Shown here: positions 9,697 through 17,417 of the stretch, piece by piece
How the letters are laid out: each line of letters begins with the position of its first letter
How positions within the stretch are numbered: position 1 is the first letter of the stretch
Source of the DNA: Vibrio sp. 99-70-13A1
Lineage (GTDB): Bacteria; Pseudomonadota; Gammaproteobacteria; Enterobacterales; Vibrionaceae
DNA: 50,240 bases
Assembly: GCF_013114625.1 (NCBI RefSeq)
Contig: NZ_VTXD01000037.1
Span: 1-50,240 of the forward strand
Direction: 5' to 3'
Program-made: the position numbers and the translations under genes
The notes under the pieces: generated by a model
Seen by the model: the letters and a program-made list of their open reading frames with translations, nothing else
Told to the model about the DNA's origin: nothing
Databases searched by the model: none

Positions 9697-11095
9697 GATT
9701 ATCCTGCAAAAATTAAAGAATATTTCTATGTTTGCTCGTTTGTATATCGGGATTGTTATCGGGTTGATTTCTACTCTGTTTTTATTCATCACTTTAGGTG
9801 ATGGGCATATGAGAAGAACCGAAATTGAAACGTTTTTGAATGACGGCAGTTATTTTGTTGAGCAATACGTTAATCAGCGTAACCAACCTAAATCTTTATA
9901 TGGTGAGCTTGATAGAACGGGATATCAGCAGTTTTATATTTTTAATTTAAGGTTAATCGAAAACTGGGATGGAGAAGCTCCATGCCGAAAATGCGAGCTT
10001 TATACGACTCTGAATACCATCCCAGTCTATCTCACAGAAACGAATTTATACTCGGCGGTTTTTCCTTTACCAAACTCTAAGTACAGCTTTGTCTTTAGTG
10101 AAATAGAGGAATTCTTCAGCCCAAATATTGAGTGGTATGAAGACTCTGAAAGGCATTTTTTGATCGCATTGTTACTTGCTGTCGTGTTTGCCATTGGCGC
10201 GAGTATTTACCTACCTATTCGCCGTTTGCAGGAACGAATAGAGCTACTGGTTGCTAAGCAAGAACAGTTTGGAAAAGGGAAACTCAGTACAAGGTCTAGC
10301 TCTAAGGAACTTCACCCTATTTCTGACCTTGCTGATAGTTTTAATTCAATGGCGGAAGAGATTGAAAGTAAAGTAAAACAAAGCCATATATTTGCTCAAG
10401 CTATCCCCCATGAAGTGCGAACCCCACTTAGTAGAATTCAATTGGCCGCCGATTTATTAAGGCGTGAAGCCCCTGAAAAACAACAAGCACTGTTTGATGA
10501 TATAGATAATTATATTGATGATATCAATGAGCTGACATCAGATATTATTATGTTGTCTAAGCTTAATGTTGCGGATAATTCATTCTTTGAACTGGTCAAA
10601 ACGAAGACTGATTTAAGTGAATATTGTTTAGATAGAGTACGCTATTCAAAATTACCCAGTGTAGAGTTTGAGTCTCGGTTACTTCATGGTATTCAAACTA
10701 AATGTGATTGCACCATGGCACGTTTAGTTTTGGATAATATCTTGAAAAATGCGGGCAATTACACGAAAGACAAAGTGTGGGTCACGTTGGATGAGAATTC
10801 AGAAAATTGGTTGATTGCTATAGAAGATAATGGTGAAGGCATACCAGAAGAAAAGCGTGATGAAGTACTGTTACCATTTTCACGGTTGGATCAAAGTAGA
10901 ACATTAAAAACCGGTGGGTTTGGTCTAGGGTTAGCAATTGCCAACTCTGCGGCAAAGAAACTTGGGTGGAAAATTAGCATTAAAGGGAGTGTGCATGGCG
11001 GTGCGAAGTTTGTTGTTTCAATGCCTAAGTCTCACTCTAAGCCACTATCTAATTCGGTTACCGTCAATTACAACGGGTATCTTCCAACTGAATAA
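9686..11095 (+). CDS. Membrane sensor histidine kinase
   Basis: Up to 469 residues from the TTG at 9686, which follows AAGGGG (9673-9678 region) and overlaps the regulator stop; the ATG at 9728 (MFARLYIG) is the alternative. Membrane segments at about residues 18-36 and 157-176 bracket a periplasmic sensor of about 120 residues that contains a CRKC pair. HAMP follows, then the H-box AIPHEVRTPLSRIQLAADLL with the phosphorylated His. The ATPase domain is complete: N-box LDNILKNAGNY, G1 IEDNGEGIP, F-box PFSRL and G2 GFGLGLAIA. It should control the regulator encoded just upstream. The AIPHE H-box context is RstB-like, at low certainty. The signal is unknown; the CxxC pair hints at redox or metal. 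Confidence 0.91.
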   Translation: MLLKIILQKLKNISMFARLYIGIVIGLISTLFLFITLGDGHMRRTEIETFLNDGSYFVEQYVNQRNQPKSLYGELDRTGYQQFYIFNLRLIENWDGEAPCRKCELYTTLNTIPVYLTETNLYSAVFPLPNSKYSFVFSEIEEFFSPNIEWYEDSERHFLIALLLAVVFAIGASIYLPIRRLQERIELLVAKQEQFGKGKLSTRSSSKELHPISDLADSFNSMAEEIESKVKQSHIFAQAIPHEVRTPLSRIQLAADLLRREAPEKQQALFDDIDNYIDDINELTSDIIMLSKLNVADNSFFELVKTKTDLSEYCLDRVRYSKLPSVEFESRLLHGIQTKCDCTMARLVLDNILKNAGNYTKDKVWVTLDENSENWLIAIEDNGEGIPEEKRDEVLLPFSRLDQSRTLKTGGFGLGLAIANSAAKKLGWKISIKGSVHGGAKFVVSMPKSHSKPLSNSVTVNYNGYLPTE

Positions 11096-11138
11096 TTGAC
11101 ATTAGCTCTCAATCACAAATGCACGGTAGATTTTCAAT

Positions 11139-11168
11139 AAGGGCAACTTAGGTCGCCCTTGTTTTTTT
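11139..11168 (+). terminator. Intrinsic terminator of the two-component operon
   Basis: AAGGGC (11139-11144) pairs with GCCCTT (11155-11160) around a 10-nt loop and is followed by G and seven T residues. It lies 44 nt after the kinase stop. Confidence 0.8.
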
Positions 11169-11255
11169 AAGCCTTGCACTGCGTATTAGTGATTAATCTT
11201 TGCCTTCTCATAGAGCCGCGCTAGTAAGCCAGTTGTTAAGTGCAATTCAAGTAAT

Positions 11256-11801
11256 TTAATTGTACCTGCTGTTAACACGCAGTAATCCGTAGGTAGCATG
11301 GTCAATCACTCGGCCATTTAAGTTCTCATTTCGGGTGATTATCCCTTCTAATTCGAATCCTAGTCGCTCACAGACTTTACGGCTTGGTTTATTACCCACG
11401 GCAGCGGAAATTTCAATCTTTTCCATATCAAGTTCATTAAACCCAATATCAATCAGCTTTTTCACAACTCGAGTAATAATACCTTTCCCTTGTTCAGCTT
11501 GAGAGAGCCAGTATCCAATTGTCGCTTTTTTAGTGTCATGGTTAATGCTGTTAAAGCTGCAATTTCCGACTAACTTCCCATTTAAAATAATGGCGCAAGT
11601 CATGCTTTTTCCTTCAGCATAATCACTCAAACTGCGTTGAACGAATATTCTAAAATCCTGCTCTGTTTGGCAATGAGGCGGCCACGCAAGCCATTGTGCT
11701 AAGTACTCATTTTGAGATTGAGATATTTCAGCATAAAACGGGGCAAAGCTTTCTTGAACTAAAGCAATGGAGAGTTCCTCATCAATATCGTTTTTAAACA
11801 T
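11256..11801 (-). CDS. GNAT-family N-acetyltransferase, RimJ/RimL-like
   Basis: 181 residues. The fold is shown by GNCSFNSINHDTKKATIGYWL (about residues 88-108, the beta-strands before the acetyl-CoA site), EQGKGIITRVVKKLIDIGF (about 112-130, the Q/R-x-x-G-x-G/A-like loop, here Q-G-K-G-I) and NKPSRKVCERLGFELEG (about 146-162), which is the typical RimJ/RimL C-terminal motif. These enzymes transfer acetyl from acetyl-CoA to N-terminal or small-molecule amines; the substrate cannot be told. The gene stands alone between convergent and divergent neighbours, with an ATG start at 11801. Confidence 0.86.
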   Translation of the reverse strand: MFKNDIDEELSIALVQESFAPFYAEISQSQNEYLAQWLAWPPHCQTEQDFRIFVQRSLSDYAEGKSMTCAIILNGKLVGNCSFNSINHDTKKATIGYWLSQAEQGKGIITRVVKKLIDIGFNELDMEKIEISAAVGNKPSRKVCERLGFELEGIITRNENLNGRVIDHATYGLLRVNSRYN

Positions 11802-12020
11802 AGCGATCCTTATGGAAAATTAGTTGCGTATAAACCAGACTAATGTTGCTCAACGAGACTGTACAGGAAAAGTTAGGCTTTATTTGTGGCACGTAGATCA
11901 CGTTATACGCAACCGATATCACTAAATGATAAAAACCTTAGTATTTCTATGTCTATTTATACCTATTTTGGATTAGTATTCAGTCGTCATAAAAAAAGCG
12001 TTAAGAACTAGGTTGATTAA

Positions 12021-13289
12021 ATGGATTTGTGTTGCGAAGAAGTGACTGTGGATTTAAGGCGGGCACTACTAGGCATTGCGAGAGCATTGGATAATGTGGG
12101 GTTTGAAAGCCAAAATCATGGGCAAAGAGTTGGTTATATTGCTTATCGATGTGCGCAAAGTGTGGGTTGGGAAGAAGAACAAGCACAGTTGGCATTTTCG
12201 CTTGGGTTAATCCATGACTGTGGAATTACTCAAGTGGATGAACATCGAAGCTTACTGACGAGCTTAGTGCCGGAAGGTACTCATCATCACTGCAAGAAAG
12301 GGCACCAAATATTAAAGGAATGCCCAGTGCTTTCTATTTTTGCAAAGCCCGTTTTATATCACCATACGCCATGGGAAGAGCTTCAATCGTTGCCGATGGG
12401 AATGTTAGAAAAAGAGCTTGCTGCCATTATCATGCTGGCAGATAGGGTGGATTACCTATACGGTGAAACGGCTTCTGATCGCTTTGGTAATTTAACGCCA
12501 TCAGGGAAAGCAAGCATCATTGAATGCTTAACGGATTCGGCAGGCACTTTGTTTGAAAGCAACTTAGTTCAGCACATGTGTGAGTTGGTTGATAACGATG
12601 ACTTTTGGTTTTCGATGGACATTTCATATATCGAAATAATGAGCAGTAAGTTTTCAGCCGTACCATTCTTTTCCCAAAAAATGACGCTAGGTGAGACCAT
12701 TGCGTTTGGTGAGTTCATTGCGAAATTGGTTGATGCTAAAAGTTCTTTTACTTTCAAACATTCATTGAAAGTTGGGCAATTAACGGAATACCTCGCCAAG
12801 CAACTTGGCTATTCACAAACAACCCAAAGGAAGCTCTATTTGGCAGGGTTAGTTCATGATATTGGTAAACTCCAAACCCCAAGAGATGTTCTGCACAAAC
12901 CCGATTCACTGACGGATGAAGAGTTTTGCTGTATTAAGCGTCACGCTACCGATACACGTTTTTCACTTCAAGAGCTTTTCCATTCTCCTCAGATTTGTGA
13001 GTGGGCATCGAATCATCATGAACGTTTAGATGGGTCTGGTTATCCATTAGGAAAAACAGCAGAGCAGTTAGATCAGCCAAGCCGCATTGTGGCAGTAGTG
13101 GATGTGTTTCAAGCGTTAAGCCAATCTCGTCCGTATCGAGATGGAATGAGCTTAGAGCAAACCATGGCTATCATGTCTGACTTAGTCATCCGAAATCAAT
13201 TAGACAAAGATGTGTTCTCATGCCTTAAAAAACACGCTCAATACTGCTTTGATTTATCGACAGACAGAGTATCAATGGCTACCAACTAA
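12021..13289 (+). CDS. Tandem HD / HD-GYP protein, probable cyclic-di-GMP phosphodiesterase
   Basis: 422 residues without membrane segments. The N-terminal half has HD-type features (HGQRVGYIAY near residue 36, LGLIHDCGI near 66, HHHCKKGH near 93, YHHTPW near 118) but no GYP motif. The C-terminal half (about 225-400) is a full HD-GYP domain: FKHSLKVGQL, LVHDIGKLQTP, then NHHERLDGSGYP with the diagnostic GYP, and VVDVFQALSQSRPYR. HD-GYP enzymes hydrolyse cyclic-di-GMP to GMP using a two- or three-metal centre. The first HD module could be regulatory. The enzyme is a single gene with no obvious partner; cyclic-di-GMP synthases and an EAL protein occur elsewhere in the window. Confidence 0.9.
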   Translation: MDLCCEEVTVDLRRALLGIARALDNVGFESQNHGQRVGYIAYRCAQSVGWEEEQAQLAFSLGLIHDCGITQVDEHRSLLTSLVPEGTHHHCKKGHQILKECPVLSIFAKPVLYHHTPWEELQSLPMGMLEKELAAIIMLADRVDYLYGETASDRFGNLTPSGKASIIECLTDSAGTLFESNLVQHMCELVDNDDFWFSMDISYIEIMSSKFSAVPFFSQKMTLGETIAFGEFIAKLVDAKSSFTFKHSLKVGQLTEYLAKQLGYSQTTQRKLYLAGLVHDIGKLQTPRDVLHKPDSLTDEEFCCIKRHATDTRFSLQELFHSPQICEWASNHHERLDGSGYPLGKTAEQLDQPSRIVAVVDVFQALSQSRPYRDGMSLEQTMAIMSDLVIRNQLDKDVFSCLKKHAQYCFDLSTDRVSMATN

Positions 13290-13334
13290 GGTGTAATAAC
13301 TTAATCAGTTCCATTTGAACAAGTGGTCGGTGCT

Positions 13335-13353
13335 TGCTTGAGTAAGCATTTTT
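13335..13353 (+). terminator. Possible weak terminator after the HD-GYP gene
   Basis: TGCTT (13335-13339), a GAGT loop, AAGCA (13344-13348), then five T residues. The stem is only 5 bp, so this is tentative. Confidence 0.4.
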
Positions 13354-13401
13354 CTCAGTAGACACTTCCATGAGGAGATAAAGCTGACCATAAAATAGCC
13401 A

Positions 13402-13439
13402 TGTGTCACAGTCAACAATAATGGAATTCAGCTATAGTA
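13402..13439 (+). promoter_or_regulatory. Possible CRP site and -10 element of the tna operon
   Basis: TGTGT-CACAGT-CAACA (13402-13417) matches the CRP pattern TGTGA-N6-TCACA at 7 of 10 positions. TATAGT (13434-13439) is a plausible -10. The spacing would suit a CRP-dependent promoter, as tryptophanase operons are usually catabolite-controlled. The half-sites are imperfect and this is inference. Confidence 0.35.
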
Positions 13440-13531
13440 AGTAGATGGCAGTTATAGAAATCAGTTTCGATTTTTATAACTCGCCTTCATTATTCAAATT
13501 AAAATCATTCATCAAGGAGGAGGATAACGCT

Positions 13532-13627
13532 ATGAGCCAATTAGATCAGCTCGACAGCACGTTAGTGTTGTCACCTTGGTATAACCTTGACTACTGCCTC
13601 TCTTTACTCAGTAAAGCCACAGATTAA
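13532..13627 (+). CDS. tnaC: TnaC-like leader peptide of the tryptophanase operon
   Basis: A 31-codon ORF starting at the ATG 13532, with a very strong ribosome binding site (AAGGAGGAGG, 13514-13523) 8 nt upstream and a TAA stop at 13625. It lies 147 nt before tnaA. Near its C-terminus it carries SPWYNLD, which resembles KWFNID of E. coli TnaC, keeping the Trp and Asp four residues apart; in E. coli these are essential for tryptophan-dependent ribosome stalling that blocks Rho. The proline that in E. coli sits 12 residues after the Trp, as last codon, is absent: Lys is there, and three more codons follow. Between this ORF and tnaA there is only a short hairpin (GCCTG 13733-13737 with CAGGC 13742-13746). 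An upstream in-frame ATG at 13445 has no ribosome site and is not favoured. Confidence 0.75.
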   Translation: MSQLDQLDSTLVLSPWYNLDYCLSLLSKATD

Positions 13628-13774
13628 TTTCCTTAGTGCACCCGCACTTATAGCGCTACTTCAATGAGTTAATAGTTTTCATCATTTAACTCTAATTGAA
13701 TTTCAGCCACTTCAAAAAAACAACTTAACCATGCCTGTAATCAGGCGGCTTAGATCTATCTGAAGGAAATTAAA

Positions 13775-15172
13775 ATGAAACGTATTCCAGAACCTTTTCG
13801 CATCAAAATGGTAGAACCGATTAAAATGACCACGCTTGCTGATCGCGAAATTGCATTGGCAGAAGCGGGGCTTAACCCTTTCTTATTACGCAGTGATGAT
13901 GTCTATATCGACTTATTGACGGATTCCGGAACCGGCGCCATGAGTGATAACCAATGGGCAGGGATCATGATGGGAGATGAGTCTTACGCGGGTAGCCGTA
14001 ACTATTACAACTTATGTGATGCTGTTAAGCACTTCTTTGGATATAACCTAACCGTGCCAGCTCACCAAGGGCGTGGAGCTGAGCAAATTCTATTTCCATG
14101 TTTGATTGAAAGAATGCGAAATGTCCGTGGTGGTGAGACACCAGTATTCATTTCGAATTATCATTTTGATACCACAGCCGGGCATATTGAGCTTAATGGC
14201 GGTAAAGCAATCAATGTTGTAACGGAAGAGGCATTTGATACCACGACACCGTATGACTGGAAAGGTAACTTTGATCTCAAGAAACTAGAAGCAACCATAG
14301 AACAGTATGGGTCTCATAATATCGCGGGCATTATTACCACCATTACGTGTAACAGTTCTGGTGGTCAGCCTGTATCTATGGCGAATATGAGAGCCGTTTA
14401 TGACATTGCGACTAAGCATGATATTCCTGTTGTGATTGACTCAGCGCGTTATTGTGAAAATGCTTACTTTATTAAACAGCGTGAAGAAGCGTATAAGAAC
14501 AGTTCAATTTTAGAGATCATCCGAGAGATGTATCAGTATGGCGATATGCTGACGATGTCGGCGAAAAAAGATCCTATGGTGAATATCGGAGGTTTATGCT
14601 GTATTCGAGATCACCAAGAGTTGTTCCAAGCCGTAAGAACGCGTTGTGTACCAATGGAAGGGTTCGTAACTTATGGCGGAATGGCTGGTCGTGATATGGA
14701 AGCACTAGCGAGAGGTTTGTATGAAGGGGCAGATGAGGACTTTTTACATTACCGCATTAGTCAGGTTGAGTATTTAGGGGATAGGTTACACCAAGCGGGC
14801 ATTCCGATTCAGTACCCAACAGGTGGGCACGCGGTATTTGTGGATGCCGCGAAGATTCTGCCACATATTCCTGCAGAGCAATTCCCAGCTCAAGTACTGT
14901 GTAATGCGCTTTATTTAGAGGCGGGTATCCGTGCTGTAGAAATAGGCTCATTATTGCTTGGGCGAGATCCTGAGACGGGAGAGCAAAAAGCTTCGGAATT
15001 AGAGCTTATGCGATTAACCATACCGCGCCGAGTGTATACCAACGATCACATGGACTACATTGCGGATGCGATTATTGAGCTCCGAGACAGAGCCCATGAG
15101 TTAGTGGGTTTAACCTTTGAATATGAGCCTGAAGTGTTGCGCCATTTCACCGCCCGCTTTACCTCGCTGTAA
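13775..15172 (+). CDS. tnaA: Tryptophanase (tryptophan indole-lyase)
   Basis: 465 residues, a fold-type I PLP enzyme splitting L-tryptophan into indole, pyruvate and ammonia. PLP-binding Lys is in MSAKKDPMVNIGG (about residues 264-276) and the cofactor region in HQGRGAEQ (about 108-115). Three places separate it from the near relative tyrosine phenol-lyase: Asp in NYHFDTTAGH where the phenol-lyase has Thr; Ile in AGIRAVEIGSLLLGR where the phenol-lyase has the substrate-binding Arg; and His in VLRHFTARF where the phenol-lyase has Phe. All three follow tryptophanase. GAAGGAAA lies upstream of the ATG. The tryptophan permease gene tnaB that often follows tnaA is absent; a terminator comes next. 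Indole is also an intercellular signal in vibrios. Confidence 0.96.
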   Translation: MKRIPEPFRIKMVEPIKMTTLADREIALAEAGLNPFLLRSDDVYIDLLTDSGTGAMSDNQWAGIMMGDESYAGSRNYYNLCDAVKHFFGYNLTVPAHQGRGAEQILFPCLIERMRNVRGGETPVFISNYHFDTTAGHIELNGGKAINVVTEEAFDTTTPYDWKGNFDLKKLEATIEQYGSHNIAGIITTITCNSSGGQPVSMANMRAVYDIATKHDIPVVIDSARYCENAYFIKQREEAYKNSSILEIIREMYQYGDMLTMSAKKDPMVNIGGLCCIRDHQELFQAVRTRCVPMEGFVTYGGMAGRDMEALARGLYEGADEDFLHYRISQVEYLGDRLHQAGIPIQYPTGGHAVFVDAAKILPHIPAEQFPAQVLCNALYLEAGIRAVEIGSLLLGRDPETGEQKASELELMRLTIPRRVYTNDHMDYIADAIIELRDRAHELVGLTFEYEPEVLRHFTARFTSL

Positions 15173-15198
15173 TTTCAACCCTGTAATTTGTAACTTTA

Positions 15199-15224
15199 GC
15201 CGCCACTTAATGTGGCGGCTTCAT
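15199..15224 (+). terminator. Intrinsic terminator of tnaA
   Basis: GCCGCCAC (15199-15206) and GTGGCGGC (15212-15219) form a perfect 8-bp stem with a 5-nt loop, followed by TTCATTGTT. It sits 26 nt after the tnaA stop. Confidence 0.8.
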
Positions 15225-15340
15225 TGTTAATGCGCCGGACACTTTAAAAAGTACTTCTGCTTAGTTCTTCGACAATGAGTCTAAATTTTCGAAACCTAAG
15301 GATCAGCAGCAACATGAGGTAAGTAAAAGTTTCTAGTTAA

Positions 15341-15381
15341 GAAAGGGTTCACAGCTCATTGCACTGTGAACCCTTTCTTTT
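15341..15381. terminator. Strong hairpin between convergent transcription units
   Basis: GAAAGGGTTCACAG (15341-15354) pairs over 14 bp with CTGTGAACCCTTTC (15364-15377); TTTT follows on the plus strand and TTAACT on the minus strand. It lies directly after the stop of the minus-strand lipoprotein gene (15387), which it probably terminates; it may act in both directions. Confidence 0.78.
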
Positions 15382-15386
15382 GGGCG

Positions 15387-16421
15387 CTATTTAGATTCAC
15401 CACCAAAGCTTAATACTTCAGCTGTGGTGATATTTGTAATTTTTGGAACGTCTACAAAATTGTCTTGATCCCAATACGCTTTTACCATGCCAGGGTCTGT
15501 TTTTAATAGTGCCTTAAGGTTAGCACTTCTAAAGTATCCTGCCGCGGGTTGGTAAAGGTAAACATCATCACTTATGCCTCTCAGTTCTTGTACTGGGAAA
15601 AGTACCGGTAATGTTGCTGTAGCCACGATAAAATCTGAATCTGGGATTGAACGTAAAGAGCTATTTACATCGTTATAGTAGTACCTTCCAGAAGCTCTAA
15701 CTCTGGCAAAGCACCCACGATGTGAAATTGGTAATGAAGTGGAGGTCGGGGAGTATTCAGGATCGTCTTTTAATTCCAAGAATTGGTTGTAAATGGATTT
15801 ATCATAACAATAAGCAACCTCATCTGTTTCTGTCAGAGGAACAATGTAATCGTCATAGAGTTCCGTTGAGAGCCCTTCATCCATCATATTTAAAAAAACA
15901 ACATTAGCTACGTTGTCATCGGCTAGATAAGCTTTTTTGATAATTGAATCGAGCTCTATTTGCGCTTCTTTCAGCTTAGAAGTAATTTCAATTTCGGTTA
16001 GATTATCTGTAGGTATAACCTTAAACAGTTCGTTTTCCTTATTACGTCTGCTCATTTTAGATAGCTGACTCTCGAAGCCGACTAATAGGAATACTGCTTG
16101 AAAAGGATTGATTGTAGCGTTTACCGTAGCTCCAATAGCTGTAGCTTGTGCAGTTCTTAGGCTCACATTATTGAAACCGTCAGCATGAGCGTCTAAATCA
16201 TTTGCTTTACTCGGTTTTACTCGGGTAGAGAGTGAAATTAGCTGCATTGCTTCTGAATGTTTGTAATCTTCATCTTGCGATAAATCATAATCTGAAAACT
16301 GCTTAGCATTGCCTAGTGTGCGCTCAACGGGTGTTCCTGATATTGTACGTAGCCCACAGCCAGATACTATTAGAATCGCCGTACCAACTGCTGTCATTCT
16401 GAATATATTTTTTTTAATCAT
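15387..16421 (-). CDS. Lipoprotein of unknown function
   Basis: 344 residues. The start MIKKNIFRMTAVGTAILIVS is followed by GCGL, giving a lipobox (VSGC, Cys at about residue 22) and so probable lipidation and membrane anchoring; the residue after Cys is Gly, consistent with outer-membrane sorting. The rest is soluble and mixed, with a short Ala/Thr-rich stretch (ATAIGATVNATINPFQAVF, about 94-112) that may be a membrane-associated helix. A charged helical region (ENELFKVIPTDNLTEIEITS) follows. I recognise no family. It is a single gene with its own terminator. Confidence 0.75.
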   Translation of the reverse strand: MIKKNIFRMTAVGTAILIVSGCGLRTISGTPVERTLGNAKQFSDYDLSQDEDYKHSEAMQLISLSTRVKPSKANDLDAHADGFNNVSLRTAQATAIGATVNATINPFQAVFLLVGFESQLSKMSRRNKENELFKVIPTDNLTEIEITSKLKEAQIELDSIIKKAYLADDNVANVVFLNMMDEGLSTELYDDYIVPLTETDEVAYCYDKSIYNQFLELKDDPEYSPTSTSLPISHRGCFARVRASGRYYYNDVNSSLRSIPDSDFIVATATLPVLFPVQELRGISDDVYLYQPAAGYFRSANLKALLKTDPGMVKAYWDQDNFVDVPKITNITTAEVLSFGGESK

Positions 16422-16541
16422 TTTAAGCCATTGAAATATTTATATTAGCTATACAATTCTAACAGTGTGTGAGTGAAAATTTAAGTGTTGCTCTCAGAAA
16501 GAAAACACTAAACGTCCATTTGGTGTTCTCGGAAGTAATGT

Positions 16542-16833
16542 CTAATGTTTAGCTGTAAATTTTAAAGGGCAGTGATCAGATAGTATTTCGTCGATTTCTG
16601 ATACGCCGTATTGACCACCACATGACATAAAGCCAACGCCACTTACATCCACATTGCTTACGCCATGATCGATCGGTTTTTTGTATCTAGGATGATAGCC
16701 GAATAGAGTTTTTGAATTCATCTGGAGCGGGCTGAATCTTTTTATCATATAGAGCATAAGTATCTGCAAGTGTTCGGTTGAAGTTACCAGCAGTGATGAT
16801 TTTCCCTACCTGATTTTCAATCCAACTTATTAA
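16542..16833 (-). pseudogene. Remnant of an endonuclease/exonuclease/phosphatase-family gene
   Basis: Reading the minus strand from about 16833, one frame gives SWIENQVGKIITAGNFNRTL (the beta-strand and GDFN-like motif of the family, with Asp replaced by Asn). It then runs into a stop, while another frame continues with YKKPIDHGVSNVDVSGVGF (the family's IDH motif) and EILSDHCPLKF (the SDHxP catalytic His motif) to a TAG at 16542. So two frames of one old gene are joined by a frameshift near 16680-16720, and the N-terminal two thirds of the domain are missing. The family includes DNase I-like nucleases and phosphatases. It is decayed and not expected to be active. The identification rests on three short motifs in the right order. 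Confidence 0.6.
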
Positions 16834-16954
16834 TTAGAACCGTAGAGAGAGAAGACTAATAGTAAGTAGTGCATTTGTTCTGCTTACAAGGCATTACATT
16901 TCTATCGTTTAATCATAGTTACAATGAGGGGAAACAGAAATAAGGAAGTGTGTT

Positions 16955-17260
16955 GTGAAAAAGCTTGTGTCTATAGCGCTGTTACTGAGTGTATTTCTAG
17001 GTGGATTAGTCGGTTGTATTGATGAAGGTGCATCAAAATCGTTTGATTTAAGTACATTGATTGATGGCCAAACAAGAATAGCGGCAGTGGAGAAAGTTTT
17101 AGGGACACCAAAGCAAATAGAAGACAGGCGAGATGGCGTATTTACTTACTATTACGAGTCTTCAGAACTTTTGGTGGCGCTGACTTTTCACAATGGTGTG
17201 TTGCTTTTTAAAGAGCAAGCCAAAAATGACGGAAGGTATGAATTCGTACGAGTGATGTGA
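16955..17260 (+). CDS. Small lipoprotein, BamE/SmpA-like fold possible
   Basis: 101 residues from a GTG at 16955, with TAAGGAAG (16941-16948) upstream. A signal sequence ends in LVGC, the lipobox (Cys about residue 21). The mature part has LIDGQTRIAAVEKVLGTPKQ, which resembles the helix-turn of BamE/SmpA-type proteins (G-x-T-x-x-x-V-x-x-x-L-G-x-P), followed by strands (FTYYYESS, LVALTFHNGVLL). Probably a periplasm-facing lipoprotein of the cell envelope. It is not BamE itself, which has a different conserved core. Function unknown; it stands alone. Confidence 0.75.
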   Translation: MKKLVSIALLLSVFLGGLVGCIDEGASKSFDLSTLIDGQTRIAAVEKVLGTPKQIEDRRDGVFTYYYESSELLVALTFHNGVLLFKEQAKNDGRYEFVRVM

Positions 17261-17330
17261 TTACACTTATTGCATTTAAGACTCGTATGTTATTAACGGT
17301 TTGATTCATTGTAGGGCTTCATAAATAATA

Positions 17331-17365
17331 CGGCTTCACAAATTCTCTTCTTAAGTTTGAAGCCG
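17331..17365 (+). promoter_or_regulatory. Hairpin with duplicated left arm before the aldehyde dehydrogenase gene
   Basis: CGGCTTCA (17331-17338) can pair with TGAAGCCG (17358-17365). A second copy of the left arm, GGCTTCA, lies at 17315-17321 and could pair with the same right arm. The structure sits 53 nt before the ATG at 17418. It may be a terminator of the small lipoprotein gene or a leader element; no T-tract follows. Confidence 0.35.
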
Positions 17366-17417
17366 GTTAACAGGTAGGTAATATGAATAAGGTCATTATT
17401 CATTAAGTGGACTTCCA

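Noticed and set aside
11886..11903. TGGCACG upstream of the HD-GYP gene as a sigma-54 promoter
   Set aside because: The -24 half is good, but the position of the -12 GC is TC, so the essential second element is missing.
13445..13531. Longer 60-residue start for the tnaC-like ORF
   Set aside because: The upstream ATG has no ribosome site, while the ATG at 13532 has an excellent one; the added residues show no TnaC-like feature.
13775..15172. Tyrosine phenol-lyase instead of tryptophanase
   Set aside because: All three discriminating positions (Asp, Ile and the C-terminal His) follow tryptophanase rather than tyrosine phenol-lyase.
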